Assembly (NCBI RefSeq): GCF_003264365.1
Contig: NZ_PYAK01000032.1
Coordinates: 1 to 64,000, forward strand
Reading direction: 5' to 3'
Origin: Micromonospora noduli
Lineage (GTDB): Bacteria; Actinomycetota; Actinomycetes; Mycobacteriales; Micromonosporaceae
Length of the DNA stretch: 64,000 nt
The notes below the pieces were generated by a model that worked only from the letters and a program-made list of their open reading frames with translations, searched no databases and was not told the origin of the DNA. Shown here piece after piece: positions 49,331-56,662 of this stretch. The stretch's first letter is position 1, and each line of letters opens with the position of its first letter. The translations under genes and the position numbers were made by a program.

Positions 49331-51367
49331 TCAGTAGGAGATGCTAGGCGCGAGCAGGTGGAACTCCACGGCGAACCAGCCCGCGCCGGCGAGAGCGAAC
49401 AGGATCAGGCCGCTGGCGGTGATCCGCCGCCAGCCGAGGTGGCGTCGCACGTCGTCGACCAGCCGGACCGCGGCGGGCAGTACTCCGAGCAGACCGACCA
49501 GTTGCAGCACCTGAATGGTGCGCAGGGCGGGCCCGGGAACGTCCTGCAGGCTCATGATGCTGCCGATGCTCAGCACCCAGCCGGCGAACGCGAGCAGCGT
49601 GCCGGCGACGGCGAGGCGGCTCAGGATCCGCGCGGTGCGCCCCGCCCGCTCCCGGGGAGCACGGCCCAGCCGACGGCGGACGATCGCGCCGACCGGCCAC
49701 GACAGGACGGCGAGCAGCAGCACGGCGGTGGACAGGGCCAGCACCGGAACGGCCACCATGGATGCGCGGGCCGGTTCGACGGGCAGCAACGCGAACGCGG
49801 AGTCGAAACTGATCGCCTCGACCCGGTCGTCGGTCGCCCGCATGGCGATCGTGCGCTGCCCGCCGACCTCGCGCCAGACCCAGGGCGCCACCTCCTCGTA
49901 GAGGGCGGGGGAGTCCGACAGCGGGCCCGGCTCCACCAGCAACCGGTCACCGTCGGCGACGCTGACAGTGGTCCGACCGACCAGACCGATCGCCGTCAGG
50001 AAGTTGCTGCCAATCGCTCGCGAGGACTCGTACGTGCCCGCGGCCAGCGCGGCGTGCTTGGCGGTGGTCGCCGGGTCCACGCCAGCGGTCGGCTGGTCGT
50101 CGCGGGCGGGGAAGTAGCGGTCGGCGAAGCCGTTCACGATCGACTCGCGAAGCTCGTGGCTGTCGAGGGCGCCGGAGCCGTTGCTGTTGAGCGACAGGAA
50201 GATGCCGGCCCGGTCGTCGGGGTAGATCTGAAGGTGGGAGTGGAAGTACTTGGTGTCGCCGCCGTGGCCGAGGATCCGGTGGCCGTTGCGGTCCTCGGCG
50301 AAGAATCCGAGGGTCATCCGGGGCCCGTCGGCCAGCGTGCCCAACGACGTCGCGTCCAGTGCCGGCCGCTGCATCAGCGCGCGGGTCGGTTGGTCCAGCA
50401 GGGGCGCGAAGCCCACCGGCTCGCCGAGTTGGGCGAGCATGAATCGTGCCATGTCCGTCGCCGGGGCGCTCAGCGCACCGGGCGGGGGCGTACCGACGAT
50501 CTCGAACGGCGCGGCGGGCCCGGTGGAGGTGTCGTACCCGTTGGACATCCGGTCGCGCAGCGCCGCCGGGAGGGGCTGCTCGAAGGTCGACGACGGCATG
50601 CCCGCGCGGTCCAGGACATTGCGTTGGACGTACTCCTCGAAGCGCGTCCCGCTGACGCGTTCGACGATGTAGCCGGCGAGCGCGTTGCTGTAGTTGGAGT
50701 ACGCGGGGACGGTGCCCGGCTGGTAGATCTGCTCCGGTGGGTCGGTCATCAGGGACCTGCGCAGGTTGAGGTCGCCGCCGTCGGTGCCGATGAGGCCGGC
50801 GATCCGCTCCTCGAAGCCGGCGGTGTGCGTGAGCAGGTGCCGCACTGTGACGGCCCGTTCGTAGCGCAGCGGCAGTTCGAAATCGAGGTACGTCTTGACA
50901 TCGGTGTCGAGGTCGAGCTTCCCGTCCTGCACGAGTTGCAGCACCGCGGTGGCGGTGACGAGCTTCGACACCGATCCCATCCGGAACAGATGCCGGTCCG
51001 GGTCGACAGGTACGGCCGCGTTCCCGCTGGCGCCGGTGTCGGCGTACCCGTACCCGCGGGTTGTGAGGATCTTGCCGTCGTCCACGACGGCGACAGTGGC
51101 TCCCGCGATGTCGGTACGGTCGAGCGCGGCCGGGAGCAGGCCGTCGAGCCAGGCGTTGACGTCGGTGTCGGTCAGGGCCGAACCCACCCCGCTCGCTGCG
51201 GCGGGTGCCGCCGGAGCATCGATGGGCGGTGCGGGGTTGTGCTGCGGCGCGCCGCAGCCGGCGGCGCCCACGGCGATGACGACAGCGGTCGCCAGCACCG
51301 CGCCGAGTCGGACGAGAGGCCGGGCGGTTCGGGGTGAACCGGGTGCGTGAAGCGGAAGAGAGCGCAT
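49331..51367 (-). CDS. Serine hydrolase of the beta-lactamase/penicillin-binding family with C-terminal membrane segments
   Basis: 678 aa. An export signal with lipobox-like AAGCGA near residue 38 predicts a membrane-anchored, externally facing enzyme. The class C beta-lactamase/D-peptidase-like fold has Ser-x-x-Lys in GSVSKLVTATAVL (about 131), Tyr-x-Asn in YSNYSNALAGYI (about 223) and HGG in LGHGGDTKYFHSH (about 366). A lipocalin-like segment follows, then four C-terminal membrane helices (about 530-675). The architecture suits peptide-crosslink or D-amino-acid ester hydrolysis at the envelope. Because it heads a probable operon with a sensor kinase and regulator, a cell-wall response role is inferred. 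Confidence 0.85.
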   Translation of the reverse strand: MRSLPLHAPGSPRTARPLVRLGAVLATAVVIAVGAAGCGAPQHNPAPPIDAPAAPAAASGVGSALTDTDVNAWLDGLLPAALDRTDIAGATVAVVDDGKILTTRGYGYADTGASGNAAVPVDPDRHLFRMGSVSKLVTATAVLQLVQDGKLDLDTDVKTYLDFELPLRYERAVTVRHLLTHTAGFEERIAGLIGTDGGDLNLRRSLMTDPPEQIYQPGTVPAYSNYSNALAGYIVERVSGTRFEEYVQRNVLDRAGMPSSTFEQPLPAALRDRMSNGYDTSTGPAAPFEIVGTPPPGALSAPATDMARFMLAQLGEPVGFAPLLDQPTRALMQRPALDATSLGTLADGPRMTLGFFAEDRNGHRILGHGGDTKYFHSHLQIYPDDRAGIFLSLNSNGSGALDSHELRESIVNGFADRYFPARDDQPTAGVDPATTAKHAALAAGTYESSRAIGSNFLTAIGLVGRTTVSVADGDRLLVEPGPLSDSPALYEEVAPWVWREVGGQRTIAMRATDDRVEAISFDSAFALLPVEPARASMVAVPVLALSTAVLLLAVLSWPVGAIVRRRLGRAPRERAGRTARILSRLAVAGTLLAFAGWVLSIGSIMSLQDVPGPALRTIQVLQLVGLLGVLPAAVRLVDDVRRHLGWRRITASGLILFALAGAGWFAVEFHLLAPSISY

Positions 51368-51617
51368 CGTCTGCCAGTGCCTTTCCTGGCGAACGGGTGT
51401 CCGGAGCAGGTCCGTACGGCGTCACCCGATGCCTTGGGACAAGCCTGTTCGAGTGATCGCCCCGAGCCATCTGGCGTGAGACGGCAATGCGCTTACGACT
51501 TGAGGAGGAGGGGCGGGTGCACCGATGGTGGGCAGAGGTGCCGCCCCGGTCGCGTGAACCACCGCCCGTACCGGTGCATCAAACCCTGTGACAGACCCCG
51601 CGGAGGAAGGACCACCC

Positions 51618-52322
51618 ATGCGCGGCAACCTGCTCGTCGGTGCGATGCTCACCCTTACGTTCGTCGCCGGTTGCACGTCACCGGTGAAACGGGTCGGCGG
51701 CGACGCCGGGCCCGCCGGCTCTCCGTCCGCCAGCGCGAGCCCGTCGGCGTCGAGCGCTCCGGCGACCGGCAGCGCCGGCCCGAGTACTCCGGCCACCCGC
51801 AGCGCCACCCCGGGCGCCCCGAGCACCCGCACCTCCCGACCGGCCGCTCCGGTGAGCGAGATCAGGCGGACCAACTGGCCCAACGCGGTCATCCGCGGTT
51901 TGAAGTTCTGCGGTGAGTCCGACGACTCCGTGGTGTTCCGCAACGGGTCCAACGGCCTCGACATCCCGTGCCGGATCCTGCCGAACGGCGCACGGCCGGT
52001 GTATGCCGAATTCATCGGCGAGGAGCCGGCGAACGCGCCGTCGACGGAGGACGCGCTCGTCCTCGTCGAACTGGGCAACCCCGACGCGGCACGGCGGCAG
52101 GCCCTCGTGCCGATCCAGCTCTCGTACGACGGCAGGGAGCGGTACGCACGGCCGATCATCCTGGGTGACAATTCCAGCCCGTCCGGCGACCGGGTCATGA
52201 CGTTCGTCTCATACCGAGTCGTGGGCGAGACCGTGCAGGCCACCGTCCGCAAGCTCGACGGTGGTACCGAGACGCGTCGGTGGCGCATGGTCGACTTCGC
52301 CGGCAACTGGGAACGGTACTAG
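51618..52322 (+). CDS. Putative lipoprotein of unknown function
   Basis: 234 aa from ATG 51618 with GGAGGAAGG upstream. The signal peptide ends in lipobox VAGC, then a long Ser/Ala/Thr/Pro low-complexity linker (about 25-80) precedes a folded domain of about 150 residues (VIRGLKFCGESDDSVVFRNG, DALVLVELGNPDAARRQALV). No family is recognised. The stop codon shares the palindrome CTAG with the stop of the convergent kinase gene. It probably sits on the outer face of the membrane. Confidence 0.7.
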   Translation: MRGNLLVGAMLTLTFVAGCTSPVKRVGGDAGPAGSPSASASPSASSAPATGSAGPSTPATRSATPGAPSTRTSRPAAPVSEIRRTNWPNAVIRGLKFCGESDDSVVFRNGSNGLDIPCRILPNGARPVYAEFIGEEPANAPSTEDALVLVELGNPDAARRQALVPIQLSYDGRERYARPIILGDNSSPSGDRVMTFVSYRVVGETVQATVRKLDGGTETRRWRMVDFAGNWERY

Positions 52323-53683
52323 CGTTGTTCGACCATCGAGCTGTCCACCCGCAGCGTGCCGAGGATCTCGTCGGTGCGGTCGACGCCGTCGGTCTGCTTG
52401 ACCTGGACGTACACGCCGAAGGTGCCGGCCGCCGCGACCAGGGTGACCTCGCTGAACGACGTCTGCGCGCCACCGCATCGCGCCCAGTGCCGGACGGTCC
52501 CACTGAACGCGGCGACGGTGACCGCCCGGCCGGCGACGGGTGTGCACCCCCGGTGATCGGGCAGCGTCGGCTGCTCCGCTCCGCGCAGCCCGGGGCTCAC
52601 TCCCACGAAGACCCCCGGTGTCGCGCTGTCGACATCGGACCACTCGGTGAGGTCGGCTCCGACGAGCAGGCCGGGGCGGCGCCCGTCGGCGAGGCCGATC
52701 ACCATCGGGTCCCAGCCGCCGTCGCGCAGTTGCCGTGCCCAGCCGCCGGGAACGGCCACCGAGACAGCGCCGGTCGTGTCACCCACCCGGACCCAGCCGA
52801 GTGGCGCGGTGGCGGCGGTGGCGGATCCGGCCATGACCAGCGTCGCGGTCACGGTGCCGACGGCGGCGAGGAACCGGCGGATGCGCCGCGGCGGCGGGCG
52901 GGCCGCCAGCTGCCGGCTGGCGAGCAGACCCTCCAACGCGCCGGCGTACGCGGCGGCGGTGGGCCAGCGGCGCTCCGGATCGCGATGCATCGCCCGGCGG
53001 ACGGCGCGCTCGACGGCGGCGGATGCGCAGGGTGCCGCCGCCACCGGCTGCCCGGGCGGCGAGCCGGTCAACATGTGGTGCGTCAGCGCGCCGATCGCGT
53101 ACACGTCGGCGCGTACGTCGATCCCTCCGCCGGGGACGCCCTGCTCGGGCGCCATGTAGGCGGGCGTGCCGGCGACCACTGTGAAGCCGGACGCGTGCGC
53201 GAGCGTCTTGGCCAGCCCCAGATCGGCGACCAACACCCGGTCACCGGCCGGGGTGGAGTCGAACAGCACGTTGGAGGGTTTGAGGTCGCGGTGCAGCACG
53301 CCGTTGTCGTGCAGGACCGCCACCGCCCTGGCGATGTCGGCGGCGATCCGCAGCGCCGAGCGCACCGGCATCGGCCCGCCGCTCAGCCGGTCGGCGAGCG
53401 TGCCGCCAGCGGCGTACGTCATCACCAGGTACGGCCGGCCGTCGGGCAGCTCACCGATGTCCAACACCCGGACCAGATGATCGGAGTCGACCTGCCGCAT
53501 GAACCGGGCCTCCTGGCGGAAGCGCCCCCGGATGTCGGCCCGCTGCGACCAGTTGTCGGCGAGCACCTTCACGGCCACCGGCGAGTGCAGCTCGTCGTCG
53601 TACGCCAGCCACACGGTGGCGAACGCACCGGCGCCGACAGGGCGTGCGATGCGGTACCGGCCAACCTGCGGCGGGATGGACAC
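52319..53683 (-). CDS. Membrane-anchored Ser/Thr protein kinase (PknB-like)
   Basis: 454 aa. The kinase domain (about 1-265) shows the ATP loop GAGAFATVW, Lys in VAVKVL (about 36-40), catalytic HRDLKPSNV (about 128), ADLGLAKT (DLG in place of DFG) and GTPAYMAPEQ. A membrane helix (about 272-295, FLAAVGTVTATLVMAG) is followed by a C-terminal external domain of about 150 residues without PASTA repeats, which may be the sensor. GTG 53683 is chosen because the kinase fold begins there and a GATAAT promoter box sits only a few bases upstream, implying a leaderless mRNA. It diverges from an ECF sigma gene 56 bp away. Confidence 0.88.
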   Translation of the reverse strand: MSIPPQVGRYRIARPVGAGAFATVWLAYDDELHSPVAVKVLADNWSQRADIRGRFRQEARFMRQVDSDHLVRVLDIGELPDGRPYLVMTYAAGGTLADRLSGGPMPVRSALRIAADIARAVAVLHDNGVLHRDLKPSNVLFDSTPAGDRVLVADLGLAKTLAHASGFTVVAGTPAYMAPEQGVPGGGIDVRADVYAIGALTHHMLTGSPPGQPVAAAPCASAAVERAVRRAMHRDPERRWPTAAAYAGALEGLLASRQLAARPPPRRIRRFLAAVGTVTATLVMAGSATAATAPLGWVRVGDTTGAVSVAVPGGWARQLRDGGWDPMVIGLADGRRPGLLVGADLTEWSDVDSATPGVFVGVSPGLRGAEQPTLPDHRGCTPVAGRAVTVAAFSGTVRHWARCGGAQTSFSEVTLVAAAGTFGVYVQVKQTDGVDRTDEILGTLRVDSSMVEQR

Positions 53684-53684
53684 G

Positions 53685-53695
53685 ATCGTATTATC
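53685..53695 (-). promoter_or_regulatory. Candidate -10 element for a leaderless kinase mRNA
   Basis: On the minus strand GGATAATAC lies about five bases before the GTG of the kinase gene. The TANNNT-type hexamer (GATAAT) at this distance leaves almost no leader and no ribosome site, the pattern of leaderless transcripts common in actinomycetes. Confidence 0.45.
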
Positions 53696-53739
53696 CGGCC
53701 ACCGGGACTCCGGTGACGCCCACGAGCGGGGGAGCGCGG

Positions 53740-54288
53740 GTGGCGAAGGAATCTGACACCGAGGAGCTGGCGAGGCGGGCGGCGGCCGGCGACAGCGCCG
53801 CACTCGACGCGCTGCTGGCCGCGATCGGTCCACGGGTGCTGGAGCAGTGCGGGCGGTTCCTGCCCTGTCGGCAGGACGCGGAGGAGGCGGCGCAGGACGC
53901 GTTGTTGCAGGTGGCCCGGCGCATCCACCGGTTCGAGGGGCGGTCGCTCTTCTCCACCTGGTTGCACACCGTGGTCGCCAACTGCGCCCGCCAGACGTAC
54001 CGGTCACTGCGGCGACGATCGGCCGAGCGGCCCAGCGCGCTGCTGCCCGTCGAGGTGGCCGACCCCCGTACGACGAGCGTCATCGCCGGATCGCGCCTCG
54101 ACCTGCTGGACGCGCTGGACCGGCTGGAGGCGCACCGACCGGAGCTGGTGACGGCCCTCGTGCTCCGCGACGTGTGTCAGCTCGACTATCAGGAGATCGC
54201 CGGGCAGTTGGGCATCCCGATCGGCACGCTGAAGTCCCGGATCCATCACGCCCGTCGGTACCTCCGGGAGACGTTGCGGGGTAGTTGA
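53740..54288 (+). CDS. ECF-type RNA polymerase sigma factor
   Basis: 182 aa from GTG 53740, with GGGGGAG five bases upstream. Region 2: FLPCRQDAEEAAQDALLQVA and RSLFSTWLHTVVANCARQTY. Region 4: LVLRDVCQLDYQEIAGQLGI with recognition helix PIGTLKSRIHHARRYL. No anti-sigma gene adjoins it; the divergent neighbour is a transmembrane Ser/Thr kinase. Control of this sigma factor by the kinase is plausible, as for the ECF43-type pairings, but inferred only. The next gene downstream is a secreted oxidoreductase that may or may not be a target. Confidence 0.85.
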   Translation: MAKESDTEELARRAAAGDSAALDALLAAIGPRVLEQCGRFLPCRQDAEEAAQDALLQVARRIHRFEGRSLFSTWLHTVVANCARQTYRSLRRRSAERPSALLPVEVADPRTTSVIAGSRLDLLDALDRLEAHRPELVTALVLRDVCQLDYQEIAGQLGIPIGTLKSRIHHARRYLRETLRGS

Positions 54289-54444
54289 GCGATCCGTACG
54301 CCGATCCGTGGGTTTGCCTCCGATCGACGGACATCGTTTGACATGTACGCCGAGCGCATCTTTGATGGTCGATGTGTGCGTTCGGTGTGGTCGGGCGGTT
54401 CGTCGTCTGGTCCGGCCGGTCGATGCCCTGAGCCTGGAGGACGG

Positions 54445-56526
54445 ATGCGAGTCACCGCGCGGAGAAGCCCACTACGCCCACGACGGCGGCTGTTGCCGGC
54501 GGCGATGGCGGCGGTGACGTTGCTGAGCCTGGCCGTCGGTGTGCCGGCGGCCGCCGCGGCACCAGCCACGATCGTCGGTGTGGCCAGCGGTCGTTGCCTG
54601 GACGTGGTCGGCAACGTCCGGACCGCCGGTGCCGGCATCAACATCTACGACTGCAATGGCCAGGCCAACCAGGCGTGGACCCTCACCTCAAGTGGCGAGC
54701 TGCGGGTCTACGACGACACGATGTGCCTGGACGTCGTCGGCCAGGACACCACCGCCCCGGCCGCGGTGCAGATCAACGGCTGCACCGGCGGCGCCAACCA
54801 ACGCTGGCGGATCACCACCTCCGGGACCATCGTCGGGGTCCAGTCCGGGCTGTGCCTGGACGTGACCGGTGCGGGCACCGCCAACAGCACCACCGTCGGT
54901 CTCTGGACCTGCAACGGCCAGTCCAACCAGCGGTGGACGACGTCTCTCGGCAGCGCCGACAGCCAGCCGCCGACGGCGCCCGGCAGCCCACGGGTCAGCG
55001 GCCTGACCTGCAACTCGGTGACGTTCGCGTGGAACGCCTCGACGGACAACGTCGCGGTGGCCTTCTACGACATCTACCACGACGGCCAACTGATGACGTC
55101 GGTGAGCGGCACGACGCTCTCCACCAACCTGACCGTGGTGCCCGGGGCGACCTGGGGCCTGTACGTCAACGCCCGCGACGCCGCCGGCAACGTGTCGCAG
55201 GCCAGCACCACCGTGTCGATCACTCCGCCGCCCTGTCAGGCCGACAGCCAGCCACCGACGGCGCCGCAACAGCTCACCGGCACCGCGTCGGGCACCACTG
55301 TGACGCTGCGCTGGACCGCGTCGACCGACAACATCGGGGTACGCGCGTACGACGTCTACCGGGCCGGCGCGAAGGTGGGCACTGTCACCGGCGCGCCGCC
55401 GGCGACCACGTTCACCGACAGCGGTCTGGCGGCGAACACCTCCTACCAGTACTACGTGGTGGCTCGGGACGCGCAGGACAACGCTTCGTCGCGCAGCGGC
55501 ACCGCGACGGTGACCACCGGTGCGGCGTGCGCCAACCCGGTGTGCGGGGTGCGGCAGGTCACCACCGACACCGACATCCCGTGGGGTCTGGTGACGTTGC
55601 CGGACGGCAGCGTGCTCTACAACCGCCGCGACGCGCACGACATCATCCAGCTCAACCCGACCACCGGGGCCAAGACCAACCTGGGCACGGTGCCGAACGT
55701 GCAGAGCACCGACGGTGAGGGTGGCCTGTTGGGGCTCGCCATCTCGGCCAGCTACTCCAGCGACCGCTGGCTGTACATCATGCACACCTCGCCGAGCGAC
55801 AACCGCATCGTCCGGATCAGGCTGGAGAACGGGCGACTCAACACCGCCAGCGAGCAGGTTCTGCTCAGCGGCATCCGGCGTAACAAGTACCACGACGGTG
55901 GTCGCCTGCGGTTCGGCCCGGACGGCAAGCTGTACGCCAGCACCGGCGACGCCCAGAACGGCAACTACGCCCAGGACCGGTCCAGCCTCGAAGGCAAGAT
56001 CCTGCGACTCAACCCGGACGGCACCGTCCCCTCGGACAACCCGTTCGGCAACTACGTGTGGAGCTACGGCCACCGCAACCCGCAGGGGCTGGCGTTCGAC
56101 TCGCAGGGCCGGCTGTGGGAGCAGGAGTTCGGCAACTCGGTCATGGACGAGACCAACCTGATCACCAAGGGTGGAAACTACGGCTGGCCGGCGTGCGAGG
56201 GCACCAGTGGCGCCTGCGGTACGGCCGGGTTCATCGCGCCGGCGCGCACCTATCCGACCGCCGAAGGGTCCTGCTCCGGCATCACGATCGTGCGCGACGC
56301 GCTCTACGTGGCCTGCGCCCGAGGCGCTCGGATGTACCGCGCGGTGATCAGCGGCAGCAGCCTGACGAACGTGCAGACGTACTTCAGTGGCACCTACGGT
56401 CGGTTGCGGACGGTGGAGCCGGCTCCCGACGGCGGGCTGTGGCTGACCACCACCAACGTCGGTGACAAGGACAGCACCCCGAACAACAGCAACGAGAGGA
56501 TCCTGCACGTCACGCTCGGCAACTAG
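54445..56526 (+). CDS. Secreted ricin-B / FN3 / glucose-sorbosone dehydrogenase protein
   Basis: 693 aa. The N-terminal arginine-rich signal peptide (about 1-38) resembles a Sec or Tat leader. Modules in order: ricin-B/CBM13 lectin (about 40-170; repeats with CLDVVG, CLDVTGAG and QxW motifs NQAWTL, NQRWRI, NQRWTT), FN3 (about 172-268), FN3 (about 270-357), and a six-bladed glucose/sorbosone dehydrogenase propeller (about 367-693; GLLGLAISASYSSDRWLYIM, GGRLRFGPDGKLYASTGDAQ, YGHRNPQGLAFDSQGRLWEQ). It probably oxidises polysaccharide-derived sugars outside the cell using PQQ. TGGAGG precedes the ATG. Confidence 0.88.
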   Translation: MRVTARRSPLRPRRRLLPAAMAAVTLLSLAVGVPAAAAAPATIVGVASGRCLDVVGNVRTAGAGINIYDCNGQANQAWTLTSSGELRVYDDTMCLDVVGQDTTAPAAVQINGCTGGANQRWRITTSGTIVGVQSGLCLDVTGAGTANSTTVGLWTCNGQSNQRWTTSLGSADSQPPTAPGSPRVSGLTCNSVTFAWNASTDNVAVAFYDIYHDGQLMTSVSGTTLSTNLTVVPGATWGLYVNARDAAGNVSQASTTVSITPPPCQADSQPPTAPQQLTGTASGTTVTLRWTASTDNIGVRAYDVYRAGAKVGTVTGAPPATTFTDSGLAANTSYQYYVVARDAQDNASSRSGTATVTTGAACANPVCGVRQVTTDTDIPWGLVTLPDGSVLYNRRDAHDIIQLNPTTGAKTNLGTVPNVQSTDGEGGLLGLAISASYSSDRWLYIMHTSPSDNRIVRIRLENGRLNTASEQVLLSGIRRNKYHDGGRLRFGPDGKLYASTGDAQNGNYAQDRSSLEGKILRLNPDGTVPSDNPFGNYVWSYGHRNPQGLAFDSQGRLWEQEFGNSVMDETNLITKGGNYGWPACEGTSGACGTAGFIAPARTYPTAEGSCSGITIVRDALYVACARGARMYRAVISGSSLTNVQTYFSGTYGRLRTVEPAPDGGLWLTTTNVGDKDSTPNNSNERILHVTLGN

Positions 56527-56565
56527 ACCCTGATCGCTGTGCGGTAGGGGTGATGTGGCTGGAGA

Positions 56566-56609
56566 GCGGTATACCGCTGAGGCATAAATATTCCTCAGCG
56601 GTATACCGC
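56566..56609. repeat. Long inverted repeat with AT-rich core (copy 2 of a dispersed pair)
   Basis: The perfect 17-bp arms GCGGTATACCGCTGAGG and CCTCAGCGGTATACCGC flank CATAAATATT. The central 16-mer AGGCATAAATATTCCT (56580-56595) matches the hairpin core at 21794-21809 in 14 positions, with the two differences at mutually paired sites. Each arm also contains the self-palindrome GCGGTATACCGC. It lies between the convergent dehydrogenase and HelR genes and could terminate both, yet the conserved core with unrelated arms points to a specific element family. Confidence 0.75.
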
Positions 56610-56662
56610 CGATGAGTGCCCATGGCCCGGAGTGCTCCCGAACCCGGTCGGGCGACATGCCC

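Noticed and set aside
49256..51337. A 693-codon plus-strand open frame opposite the serine hydrolase
   Set aside because: Composition is antisense-like; the serine hydrolase on the other strand has a full motif set and an export signal.
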